A stretch of DNA of 16,169 nucleotides from Geminicoccaceae bacterium (GTDB taxonomy: Bacteria; Pseudomonadota; Alphaproteobacteria; Geminicoccales; Geminicoccaceae), in the NCBI GenBank assembly GCA_030824835.1, contig JAPJRA010000014.1, positions 1 through 16,169 of the forward strand, written 5' to 3'. The notes under the pieces were generated by a model, which saw only the letters and a list, made by a program, of their open reading frames with translations, ran no database searches and was not told the origin of the DNA. The position numbers were made by a program, and so were the translations under genes. This document shows, one piece after another, positions 6,876 to 13,581 of this stretch (positions are counted from its first letter, which is position 1; every line of letters begins with the position of its first letter).

Positions 6876-6888
6876 CACATATTATGTG
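6876..6888. promoter_or_regulatory. Candidate operator of the PIN toxin-antitoxin operon
   Basis: CACATATTATGTG is a perfect 13-bp palindrome centred at 6882, 25 bp before the antitoxin start. It is AT-rich amid GC-rich DNA and lies where the -10 region should be (CATAATAT on the minus strand). This fits autorepression by a ribbon-helix-helix antitoxin. Binding is inferred, not shown. Confidence 0.6.
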
Positions 6889-6960
6889 CGCATAGGGCAG
6901 CTGTCCAGAGTCGCCGTCGAGTGGTGCGCCGGTACGTCATACGCAGGACCGGCAGATACC

Positions 6961-6998
6961 CCTCACCCCGACCCTCTCCCGCCCGGCAGGAGAGGGAG
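6961..6998. repeat. REP-like intergenic palindrome
   Basis: CCCTCTCC at 6972-6979 pairs with GGAGAGGG at 6989-6996 around a 9-nt loop, preceded by CCTCACCCCGA. This 'CCCTCACCCCGACCCTCTCC' type of motif is a widespread dispersed element in high-GC proteobacteria (general knowledge). Only one copy was noticed in this window. It forms the end of the HicA-like frame. Confidence 0.65.
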
Positions 6999-7184
6999 CA
7001 CGAGGCCGTCGTGGTGCAGGTCGAGCAGTTCGGCCATGCCGGGGCGAGCCAGGATAAGATGGCTGGAGGCGACCCGCTTCAGCTCGAAACCGAACGCTTC
7101 CGCGCGCCGGATCAGGTCGTCGAAGCGGACATGGCGTCTCCCCTCGCGCCTGCGCAAGCCTTGACCGCGCGGTCCTGCCCGCAT
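6963..7184 (-). pseudogene. Truncated HicA-like mRNA-interferase toxin
   Basis: The minus-strand frame encodes HVRFDDLIRRAEAFGFELKR, then VASSHLILARPGMAELLDLH, then runs through a REP-like palindrome to a stop at 6963. This pattern resembles HicA/YcfA-type toxins, which carry 'xxFxDLxRxxExLGFxxxRxxGSHxIFxxPxxxExxNLQ' followed by a basic tail. Here the GSHHIF core is ASSHLIL (catalytic His kept), and the tail after the NLQ position is replaced by repeat-derived residues. The N-terminus is also poor. No HicB partner is adjacent. Probably a dead remnant. The 73-residue frame from ATG 7184 may still be translated. Confidence 0.55.
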
Positions 7185-7218
7185 GTATATCCCATCGGTA
7201 TCTGCCAAGCTCCGTGTC

Positions 7219-7449
7219 ATGACCCGATCGACCGTCTTCACCACCAGCCGCAGCCAGGCCGTGCGCCTGCCCAAGCCGGTGGCGCTGCCGGCGGGGGTGC
7301 GGCAGGTCGAGATCGTCAAGCTCGGGCGCAGCCGGCTGATCTCGCCGGCCGGACACTCCTGGGACGCGTTCTTCGACGGGCCGGGGGCCAGCGACGACTT
7401 CATGCGCGAGCGGGTGCAGCCGGAGGCCGAGGCGCGCGAGAAGCTGTGA
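7219..7449 (+). CDS. vapB: VapB-type antitoxin (AbrB-like swapped-hairpin)
   Basis: 76 residues from ATG 7219; an in-frame ATG at 7183 adds 12 residues that do not match the family. The N-terminus TTSRSQAVRLPKPVALP is the hallmark of the VapB/AbrB DNA-binding domain ('NGRSQAVRLP'). RLISPAGHSWDAFFDGP is the usual C-terminal toxin-binding part. It appears intact. Its stop overlaps the GTG of the vapC remnant (GTGA), the normal coupling. Since the toxin is destroyed, it is an orphan antitoxin that could still repress its promoter or neutralise a related toxin elsewhere (inference). Confidence 0.85.
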   Translation: MTRSTVFTTSRSQAVRLPKPVALPAGVRQVEIVKLGRSRLISPAGHSWDAFFDGPGASDDFMRERVQPEAEAREKL

Positions 7450-7800
7450 CGCTGCGCTGGATGCTGGACACGAACGTCTGCGTCCACGTCATCCGCGACC
7501 GGCCGCCCGATCTGCGCCAGCGCCGATCTGCTGCACGGGGCGGAGAAGTCGGCGCGGCCGGCGCAGAATCTGGCGGCGGTCGAGCAGTTCGCGGCGCGGC
7601 TCGAGGTGCTGCCGTTCGCGGCAGCGGCCGCGGCGCAGTACGGCCAGCTGCGGGCCGAGCTGGAGCGCGGCGAGCAGCCGGTCGGCGCCTACGGCATGCT
7701 GATCGGCGCCCATGCCCGCAGCCTCGGGCTGGTGCTGGTCACGAACAACCGCCGCGAGTTCGACCGGAAGAGCGGGCTGCGGGTGGAGAGCTGGCCGTAG
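7446..7800 (+). pseudogene. vapC: vapC toxin pseudogene, internal deletion plus active-site losses
   Basis: The GTG at 7446 begins VTLRWMLDTNVCVHVIRDRPPDLRQR, a normal VapC N-terminus with its first Asp (LDTN). At about 7525 the match jumps to another frame, SADLLHGAEKSARPAQNLAA, which continues to TAG 7798-7800. About 13-15 residues between (the usual 'CISxxTLAE' strand) are missing. Two catalytic acids are also changed: the Glu of 'AELLHGAE' is Asp (ADLLHGAE), and the Asp of 'GAYDxLIAAHA' is Gly (GAYGMLIGAHA). The last conserved stretch LVTNNRREF is kept. Toxin activity should be gone. Confidence 0.88.
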
Positions 7801-7868
7801 CGGCGACCAGGAAGTGTTCCGACGCTTGCGGCCGTGCCGCCTCCGCTTCGTGAGGCCAGGGGCGGCAC

Positions 7869-8480
7869 TCACGCCCGCCGGCGCGTCAGCAAGTTCCATG
7901 ATCGCAGGTCGGCCATCACCTTTGCCGCCGCCGCCAGGACCAGCACGCACAGCGTCGCCTTCGACACCAGCCCCATCGTGCCCTCGATCAGCAGCGCATG
8001 GACTACGCTGCCCACGACGACCACCGCCGCCAGGGTGGTGTGGCCCAGGCGCCAGACCTGCGGCCGCAGGCGCAGGCGCCTGCGAAGCACAGCCAGGAGT
8101 GCCGCTGCGAACACCGCCCACATGGCGATCACGCCCCAGGCGGAAAACGGCGTCGGCGACCGGAACAGGAGCGCGTCGACCATATCCGGCGGGCTGGTCA
8201 GCCACAGGGCCAGGACATGGACCGTCACGGTCGCCACCAGCCCCATTCCGACCCAGAAATGCAGCCGTCGCCCGCGGCGCGCGGGCAGGCCCGGCAGGTA
8301 GCCCCCGGCCAGCAGCGGCTGGAGGAGGAGCAGCCCCATCGCGATCACGCCGGCGAAGCCGCCTGCGATGTAGATCGGGTCGCGCCAGGCCAGCAGCGGG
8401 CTCGCCGCCGCGACGGCCATCGGCACGGCAAGGGCGGCAGCGAGGGCGGCCCAGATCAGGAGTGCGCGCGCCGGGCGCAC
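7869..8480 (-). CDS. Ferric-reductase-like transmembrane protein (heme-binding)
   Basis: 203 residues from GTG 8480, which lies 5 bp after the stop of the preceding gene; no closer ATG keeps the first membrane helix. Five or six hydrophobic helices are visible. His residues in RRLHFWVGMG, TVTVHVLALW, RLGHTTLAAV and GSVVHALLIE are spaced as heme ligands in the ferric reductase-like domain (family knowledge). It is about 200 aa with no FAD or NAD domain, so it would act as a membrane electron conduit to a partner, probably the exported protein encoded just upstream. Its last 55 codons are mirrored in the fragment at 3835-4008. It converges on the vapC pseudogene with a 68-bp gap. Confidence 0.78.
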   Translation of the reverse strand: MRPARALLIWAALAAALAVPMAVAAASPLLAWRDPIYIAGGFAGVIAMGLLLLQPLLAGGYLPGLPARRGRRLHFWVGMGLVATVTVHVLALWLTSPPDMVDALLFRSPTPFSAWGVIAMWAVFAAALLAVLRRRLRLRPQVWRLGHTTLAAVVVVGSVVHALLIEGTMGLVSKATLCVLVLAAAAKVMADLRSWNLLTRRRA

Positions 8481-8485
8481 TTGCG

Positions 8486-8998
8486 TCAGGCGGGCAGCAG
8501 CACGAAGTCGGCGCCGAGGCTGGTGTCGCTGGCGCTCGCCATCACCGGACGCAGGAAGACGGTCTGAAAGCCGTTGCCGTCGTACTCGGCGTCGTAGGCG
8601 AGATGCGCGTGCGGCTGGCCGAAGACGGGGACGATCTGCGGCATCTCCAGCCGGAACGCGCCGTCCGCGCCGGTGAGCGTGGCGCCGTGACTCTGCGGGT
8701 CGCGCTCCTGCCCTTCGGTCGTGTGCGCCCAGATCTGGATGCGGATGCCGGCGAGCGGGGCGCCGTCGCCCGCGCGCCGCACGCTGCCCGACATCCAAAA
8801 GCCCCCGCCGCCGATGCGCTCGACGAGCGGCGCGCCGGGCCGGTAATTGTTCGCACCACCCCGCATGGTCGGGGTCGGGGCGAGGCCCTGTGCGCGCGCT
8901 GGCCAAAGCAAGCCGGAAGCGCCGGTGGTCAGCGCCGCGCCGGCCGTGGCGGCCCCGGCCAAGAGCAGGGTGCGGCGGGATTGCGGGGTTCGGGTCAT
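8486..8998 (-). CDS. Tat-exported intradiol ring-cleavage dioxygenase-like protein
   Basis: 170 residues from ATG 8998, with AGGAGAG upstream; an earlier in-frame start (9046) would put the Tat motif too far inside. The N-terminus SRRTLLLAGAATAGAALTTG, ending in ARAQ (about 34-37), is a twin-arginine signal, so it folds in the cytoplasm and is exported. The rest matches the beta-sandwich of the protocatechuate/catechol dioxygenase superfamily: GSVRRAGDGAPLAGIRIQIW (71-90), ADGAFRLEMP (111-120), and the His pair in QPHAHLAY (H130, H132), like RPxHIHF of true enzymes. Tyr52 (NNYRPGAP) could be the first Tyr ligand. The second Tyr (usually PGxYP) is not evident (MPQIVPVFG), so classic Fe(III) chemistry is uncertain. 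First gene of a two-gene operon. Confidence 0.78.
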   Translation of the reverse strand: MTRTPQSRRTLLLAGAATAGAALTTGASGLLWPARAQGLAPTPTMRGGANNYRPGAPLVERIGGGGFWMSGSVRRAGDGAPLAGIRIQIWAHTTEGQERDPQSHGATLTGADGAFRLEMPQIVPVFGQPHAHLAYDAEYDGNGFQTVFLRPVMASASDTSLGADFVLLPA

Positions 8999-9351
8999 CT
9001 GGTCTCTCCTCTCGTGCGTGGCGGGCCGACGCGCCCGCCTGGCCATGCTCCCGAGTTCGGGCGTCGCAGGTCTCGAGGTTCCTGCGCAACGTCATCATGG
9101 ATGTAGGTCACGGGGGAATTCACGGACACCTTACAAAGATAACGATCCCGAGCAGGGCCTCGCTGCGCACCATCCTGTCCAACCCGGTGCACGGCAGCAC
9201 CGTTCAACCCATCGCCCGGAGATCCTGGTCCGGAGCCATGGCCATGTCGAGTTTCAGGCGGCTCATCAGGGCGAAGCCGGGCAGTCGGTGATCCTCACGC
9301 GGTGGTCTGCAGCTCCGTGATCGGCAGCCGATGCGGCATTGAGGTCGCCGG
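8999..9351. other. Intergenic stretch without a supported gene
   Basis: About 350 bp lie between the Tat-protein gene and the methyltransferase gene. It should hold the minus-strand promoter of the Tat-protein operon; a local drop in GC at 9120-9145 (TTACAAAGATAACGATCCC) is the best place for it. The minus-strand reading LPGFALMSRLKLDMAMAPDQ (about 9215-9275), which ends at TGA 9204, looks faintly protein-like but has no recognisable family and no good start. Confidence 0.45.
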
Positions 9352-10080
9352 TCAGGGCGCGACGACCAGGCGGTAGCCCGCGTCATACTCGTCGCATGCC
9401 AGTAGATCGGCATGGCGCTGCTGCCACGCGCCCGTCTCGAGGTCTCGCGCGAGCCTGGCGAGGCCCGCCCCGGCATCCCCGATCGCCCAGAAGGCCGAGC
9501 TGCCCCTGCGCAAGCGCGGATCCAGATAGGCCGCCGGCCGTCGCCAGTAGGCGTGCAGGAAACCGTCGGTGCAATCGTGCGGCACCGGCACCGGCGCCAC
9601 CTGCACCCTGCCCAGCCAACGCCCGTAGTCGGACATCCGGGGCATCTGCGCCTCGTCCAGCGTCGCGAGCTGCGGCAGGTAGTCGGTCAGCCAGGGCCGG
9701 CTGGCGGGGTCGAAGGTGAGCATCACGATGGGGCCGCGGGTCACGCGGCGCAGCTCATGTAAGCCCGCCGCCTGGTCGGGCCAGTGGTGCACGGTGAGGA
9801 TCGCCATCGCGGCATCGAAGCTGCGATCCGCGAACGGTAGCGCGGCGGCGACGGCCTGGATCGCCCCGGCGGCGCCGGGCCGGCGCTTGCGGATCATCGC
9901 GAGCGATGGCTCGACCGCGACCAGCGCGCGGCCCGTGGGCTCGTAGGAGCCGGTCCCGGCACCGACATTGAGGACCGTCATGGCGGGCCCGAGGGCCTGC
10001 TCGATCCGCTTCGCGATGCGGGGATCGGGCCGGCGAAGCGCCGCGTAGTCGATCCCGATGCGGTCGTACAAAGCACTCAT
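9352..10080 (-). CDS. Class I SAM-dependent methyltransferase
   Basis: 242 residues from ATG 10080 (MSALYDRIGIDYAALRRPDP), which is where I expect family members to begin; an in-frame GTG at 10113 is possible. A Rossmann-type fold is evident: motif I VLNVGAGTGSYE (36-47) binds AdoMet, LVAVEPS provides the acidic Glu57 at the end of strand 2, and LPFADRSFDAAMAILTVHHW holds motifs II/III of the Methyltransf_11 group. The C-terminal part (CTDGFLHAYWRRPAAYLDPR) is characteristic of a narrow subfamily but does not tell the substrate. Neither ATG 10080 nor GTG 10113 has a Shine-Dalgarno. The good one (GGAGGAGG) precedes an ATG at 10143 whose frame closes after nine codons. Confidence 0.82.
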   Translation of the reverse strand: MSALYDRIGIDYAALRRPDPRIAKRIEQALGPAMTVLNVGAGTGSYEPTGRALVAVEPSLAMIRKRRPGAAGAIQAVAAALPFADRSFDAAMAILTVHHWPDQAAGLHELRRVTRGPIVMLTFDPASRPWLTDYLPQLATLDEAQMPRMSDYGRWLGRVQVAPVPVPHDCTDGFLHAYWRRPAAYLDPRLRRGSSAFWAIGDAGAGLARLARDLETGAWQQRHADLLACDEYDAGYRLVVAP

Positions 10081-10113
10081 CGAGGAAGTAGCGATACGGG
10101 CAACCGTGGCCAC

Positions 10114-10143
10114 CTATCCCGCAGGGACCATCGGGCTCGCCAT
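10114..10143 (-). other. Nine-codon leader reading frame before the methyltransferase
   Basis: ATG at 10143, preceded by GGGGAGGAGGCGAT (a strong ribosome binding site), opens MASPMVPAG and stops at TAG 10114-10116. The next codon is the GTG (10113) that begins the continuous methyltransferase frame, in the same phase. It may be a regulatory leader peptide allowing reinitiation, or the original N-terminus cut by a nonsense mutation. Confidence 0.5.
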
Positions 10144-10318
10144 ATCGCCTCCTCCCCAGCCACGAACGGGAGAGAGCAGGAAAGTAAGTTCAGGTCGGGT
10201 ACGGCATGCGACCGAGGGACGCGCTGCGGCCTTCCGTCGACGGCGTTGCGCGACGACGGACCGGTGCTAAGCGACTGGCGCAGACGTGAGACCATCAGCA
10301 ATGCCCGAGGGCGCCGCC

Positions 10319-10777
10319 ATGTTCGTGATTCGCGAGGACGATCTGTCCGGCGCGGCGGTGCGGTCGCTGCTGGCCCTGCATCTGGCCGGGATGCACGCCA
10401 GCTCGCCGCCGGGCCATGTCTTCGCGCTCGACCTCACCGGGCTGCAGACCCCGGACATCACCGTCTGGACGGTGTGGCACGACGGCGCGCTGGCCGCGGT
10501 CGGCGCGCTCCGGCGGCTGGAGGACGGCACCGGCGAGGTCAAGTCGATGCGCACGCACCCAGGTCATCTGCGCCGCGGCGCCGGTGCGGCCCTGCTCGAG
10601 CACATCATCGCGACCGCACGGGCGCGCGGCCTCAGCCGGCTGAGCCTGGAGACCGGCAGCGGGCCGGCCTTCGAGCCGGCGCTGGCCCTGTACCGCAAGC
10701 GCGGCTTCGTCGATGGCGAGGCCTTCGGCGGGTACGAGCGCAGCCACTTCAACCAGTTCCTGCACCTGCCGCTGTAG
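10319..10777 (+). CDS. GNAT-family N-acetyltransferase
   Basis: 152 residues from ATG 10319 (MFVIREDDLSGAAVRSLLAL); upstream in-frame starts at 10286 and 10301 are less likely because GAGGG lies 8-9 nt before the chosen ATG and the family begins this way. GNAT enzymes move an acetyl group from acetyl-CoA to an amine. The acetyl-CoA-binding motif A is EVKSMRTHPGHLRRGAGAAL followed by LEHIIATARARG, and motif B is LALYRKRGFVDGEAFGGY. The form SLETGSGPAFEPAL and the end FNQFLHL match the widely conserved YsnE/PhnO-like branch. Substrate unknown. Monocistronic, divergent from the methyltransferase gene and convergent with the synthetase gene. Confidence 0.88.
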   Translation: MFVIREDDLSGAAVRSLLALHLAGMHASSPPGHVFALDLTGLQTPDITVWTVWHDGALAAVGALRRLEDGTGEVKSMRTHPGHLRRGAGAALLEHIIATARARGLSRLSLETGSGPAFEPALALYRKRGFVDGEAFGGYERSHFNQFLHLPL

Positions 10778-10786
10778 CGGCAAGAT

Positions 10787-10824
10787 GGCGGGGGACATGG
10801 AGGTCACCGTGTCCGCGCCGCCTA
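10787..10824. terminator. Possible bidirectional terminator hairpin between convergent genes
   Basis: GGCGGGGGACA (from about 10790) can pair with TGTCCGCGCCGCC (ending about 10822) through two single-base bulges. It lies in the 44-bp gap between the stops of the acetyltransferase and synthetase genes and slightly overlaps the latter. There is no T-run, so the call is tentative. Confidence 0.35.
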
Positions 10825-12510
10825 TGCCGTCCGCTCCTCCGCCAGCCCCAGCTCGGCCGCCGTCTCGGCCCTGAGCACGAACTTCTGCACCTTGCCCGTC
10901 ACCGTGGTCGGGAAGCCGTCGACGATGCGGATGTAGCGCGGCACCTTGTAGTGGGCGATCCTGCCCTCGCAGAAGGCGCGGATCGTGGCCTCGTCGACCG
11001 ACATGCCGTCCTTGAGGATGATCGCCGCGCACAGCTCCTCGCCGTACTTGCTGTCCGGCACGCCGAAGCACTGCACGTCACGGATGGCCGGGTGGGCGTA
11101 GAGGAACTCCTCGACCTCGCGCGGATAGATGTTCTCGCCACCGCGGATCACCATGTCCTTGATCCGGCCGACGATGTTGCAGAAACCCTCCTCGTCAATG
11201 GTGGCGAGGTCGCCCGTGTGCATCCAGCGGGCGGCGTCGATCGCCTCGGCGGTGCGCTGCGGGTCGTCCCAGTAGCCGCGCATCACCGAGTAGCCGCGCG
11301 TGCACAGCTCGCCGGGGGTGCCGCGGGGGACGATGCGGCCGTGCTCGTCGACGAGCTTGACCTCGAGATGCGGGTGGATGCGGCCGACGGTCGAGACCCG
11401 GCGGTCGAGCGGGTCGTCGTGGGCGCTCTGGAAGCTGACCGGGCTGGTCTCGGTCATGCCGTAGCAGATGGTGACCTCCGCCATGTGCATCTCGCTCACC
11501 ACCCGGCGCATGACCTCGATCGGGCAGGGCGAGCCCGCCATGATGCCGGTGCGCAGGCTGGTGAGGTCGAAGGAGCCGAACTCGGGGTGGCCGAGCTCGG
11601 CGATGAACATGGTGGGCACGCCGTAGAGCGCGGTGCAGCGCTCCTCGTGCACGGTCTGCAGCACCGCCAGCGGGTCGAACCCGGCACCGGGATAGACCAT
11701 GGCCGAGCCGTGGGTGATGCAGGCGAGGTTGCCCAGCACCATGCCGAAGCAGTGGTAGAGCGGGACCGGGATGCAGACCTTGTCCTCGCAGCCCAGCCGC
11801 TGGCCCTCGCCGATGAAGAAGCCGTTGTTGAGGATGTTGTGGTGCGAGAGCGTGGCGCCCTTGGGCGCGCCGGTGGTGCCGCTGGTGAACTGGATGTTGA
11901 TCGGGTCGTCGAACTGCAGCCGGCCGGCCAGCTCCACCAGCCGGGCGCGCTGGGCGCCGGTGCCGAGGGCCGCCACCTCGGCGAAGGGCATGGTGCCCGG
12001 CCCGTGGCCGCCGATCTGGATCACCGTCTCGAGCTGGGGCAGGCGGGCGCTTTTCAGCCTGCCGCCATGGTGGCCCGCGAGCTCCGGGGCGAGCTCGCCC
12101 AACATGGCCAGATAGTCGCTGGTCTTGAAGCTGGTGGCCGTCACCAGCGCGCGGCAGCCGACCTTGTTCAGCGCGTACTCGAGCTCGTGGGTGCGGTAGG
12201 CGGGGTTGATGTTGACCAGGATCAGGCCGGCCTTGGCGGTGCCGAGCTGGGTGACCACCCACTCGGCATTGTTGGGCGACCAGATGCCGACCCGGTCGCC
12301 GGGCTCGAGGCCGAGCGCCAGCAGGCCGGCGGCGAAGCTGTCGACGCGCTCCTGCAGCTCGGCATAGGTCCAGCGCACGCCCTGCTCACGCACGACCAGC
12401 GCGTCACGCTGCGCCCAGCGCTGGACGGCGCGGTCGAAATGGACGCCCAGGGTCTCGCCCAGCAGCGGAACGGCGGACGTCCCGTGAACGTAGCTCAAAC
12501 CCGAAGCCAT
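10822..12510 (-). CDS. Fatty-acid (acyl)-CoA synthetase, AMP-forming, FadD-like
   Basis: 562 residues from ATG 12510, chosen for GGGAGG five bases upstream; the frame stays open to 12822 but the extra residues are low-complexity. It activates a carboxylic acid, probably medium- or long-chain fatty, with ATP and CoA in the cytoplasm. All motifs of the adenylate-forming superfamily are present: P-loop [18 protein letters not shown] (208-225), [12 protein letters not shown] (349-360), [13 protein letters not shown] (431-443) with the ATP-ribose Asp434, hinge [20 protein letters not shown] (448-467), and catalytic Lys540 in TVTGKVQKF. Length is normal and the gene intact. A decayed fragment of a close relative lies at 3658-3750. 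The long plus-strand frame over this region is a GC-driven shadow. Confidence 0.92.
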   Translation of the reverse strand: MASGLSYVHGTSAVPLLGETLGVHFDRAVQRWAQRDALVVREQGVRWTYAELQERVDSFAAGLLALGLEPGDRVGIWSPNNAEWVVTQLGTAKAGLILVNINPAYRTHELEYALNKVGCRALVTATSFKTSDYLAMLGELAPELAGHHGGRLKSARLPQLETVIQIGGHGPGTMPFAEVAALGTGAQRARLVELAGRLQFDDPINIQFTSGTTGAPKGATLSHHNILNNGFFIGEGQRLGCEDKVCIPVPLYHCFGMVLGNLACITHGSAMVYPGAGFDPLAVLQTVHEERCTALYGVPTMFIAELGHPEFGSFDLTSLRTGIMAGSPCPIEVMRRVVSEMHMAEVTICYGMTETSPVSFQSAHDDPLDRRVSTVGRIHPHLEVKLVDEHGRIVPRGTPGELCTRGYSVMRGYWDDPQRTAEAIDAARWMHTGDLATIDEEGFCNIVGRIKDMVIRGGENIYPREVEEFLYAHPAIRDVQCFGVPDSKYGEELCAAIILKDGMSVDEATIRAFCEGRIAHYKVPRYIRIVDGFPTTVTGKVQKFVLRAETAAELGLAEERTA

Positions 12511-12780
12511 CGATGCCTCCCATTTATTGGCGGTGGAAAGCCGCTCGCGCGGCGCCCGACCGCCCCTGCCCCGGCCTGGATCGCGAGGCCTGCCCCCTAG
12601 ACCGGGACGATGCCACAGGGAGGCGCCGCTGCCAACGGACGGGCGTGCGCCGCGGCCGCAGCCGCGACGCAGCAAAAAATTTCTGCCTATTGTAATCGTC
12701 GTCACATTGGTGCGCACCGGCTCGGCGTTAGTTTCGGCCTCGCCAACAATGGCAATATCAAAGTTGGATAGGAGACGATT
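12511..12780. promoter_or_regulatory. Divergent promoter region
   Basis: This 270-bp gap separates the synthetase gene (minus) from the secreted-protein gene (plus). The left 150 bp are very GC-rich without a frame I trust. The right part (12670-12780) drops in GC, with a run AAAAAATTT at 12674-12682 and TAGGAG 7 nt before the ATG at 12781, so the plus-strand promoter should lie there. No specific -35/-10 pair is claimed. Confidence 0.4.
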
Positions 12781-13398
12781 ATGGCCGTTTCTATTGCAAC
12801 ACCGTCGGGCGTTACTCGTCACATCATTGGAGCGACTGCGCTCGGTATTTTGGCACTATCAAGTGTGGATGCACAGGCCGCCGATCAGGCGACCTTCGCC
12901 ATGAAGCGGTCGACCGGTCTGCCGGCGGCCTGCGCACCCGGTGCCAAGGCCACCGTCAAGGTTCAGACCGTGGGCTTTGCCGAGAAGATGACGGTGACGG
13001 TCAGCGGCCTCAAGCCGAACACGGCGCTGGACCTGTTCGCGATCCAGGTGCCGAACTTCCCCTTCGGCCTCGGCTGGTATGTCGGCGATCTGAAAGCCGG
13101 GTACGATGGCAAGGTCACGAAGACCTTCATCGGCCGCTTCAACGTCGAGACTTTCGCGGTCGCCGTCGGCGAGGCCCCGGCACCGGTCAAGCATTCGGGC
13201 GACGCCAACAAGAATCCGACCTTCAAGCCGATCCACACCTTCCATCTGGGCGCCTGGTTCAACTCACCCGCGGATGCGGCGAAGAACGGCTGCGCCACGA
13301 TCGTGACGCCGTTCAACGGCGAGCACAATGCCGGGATCCAGGTACTCAGCACCAATGGCTTCGCCGACCTCAAGGGCCCGCTCGGCAAGATCGACTGA
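12781..13398 (+). CDS. Secreted protein of unknown function
   Basis: 205 residues from ATG 12781, with TAGGAG 7 nt upstream. The N-terminus (hydrophobic [15 protein letters not shown], then AQA at 31-33) is a Sec signal peptide, so the product of about 172 residues is exported. It has two Cys (51 and 171) placed to form a disulfide, and alternating strands such as [20 protein letters not shown] and [11 protein letters not shown] that suggest a beta-sandwich. [15 protein letters not shown] and [14 protein letters not shown] look like conserved signature stretches of a secreted hypothetical family I recall only vaguely. No catalytic motif is visible. It stands alone, followed by a strong hairpin. 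Confidence 0.82.
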   Translation: MAVSIATPSGVTRHIIGATALGILALSSVDAQAADQATFAMKRSTGLPAACAPGAKATVKVQTVGFAEKMTVTVSGLKPNTALDLFAIQVPNFPFGLGWYVGDLKAGYDGKVTKTFIGRFNVETFAVAVGEAPAPVKHSGDANKNPTFKPIHTFHLGAWFNSPADAAKNGCATIVTPFNGEHNAGIQVLSTNGFADLKGPLGKID

Positions 13399-13405
13399 GC
13401 CGCAC

Positions 13406-13438
13406 CGCCACCGCCCCGCCGTCGGCGGGGTGGTGGCG
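13406..13438 (+). terminator. Strong hairpin terminator of the secreted-protein gene
   Basis: CGCCACCGCCCCGCC (13406-13420) pairs with GGCGGGGTGGTGGCG (13424-13438) in a 15-bp stem with one G-T pair and a 3-nt loop. It begins 8 bp after the stop codon. There is no T-run, but the stem strength and position make it the likely transcript end. Confidence 0.7.
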
Positions 13439-13581
13439 CCTACGGGCGCCGGATACGATGTCGATGCCAGTCGAGCCCTCGATCATGGCCGTTGCCACAG
13501 CCCCACCACGCGGAGATCGGAACCGCCTCGCTCGACGCGACATCGCCCACGGCCGCACGACTACTTCATAGATAAAGAGTT

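Noticed and set aside
6961..6998. CRISPR repeat
   Set aside because: Only one unit was noticed, with no regularly spaced copies; it fits a dispersed REP-like palindrome.
8486..9098. Upstream extension of the ferric-reductase-like frame to 9098
   Set aside because: It lies entirely over the Tat-signal dioxygenase-like gene in another frame. Its residues are Arg/Pro-rich, and the membrane protein starts naturally at GTG 8480.
9100..9160. Alternative-sigma-factor promoter for the Tat-protein operon
   Set aside because: AAGGTG and nearby motifs on the minus strand could be fitted only loosely to any known -35/-10 set, so no claim is made.
10246..12600. 784-codon open frame on the plus strand
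   Set aside because: It is antisense to the synthetase gene, which has every family motif in order. The predicted protein is low-complexity, rich in Ala, Gly, Arg, Asp and His, and typical of GC-driven shadow frames.
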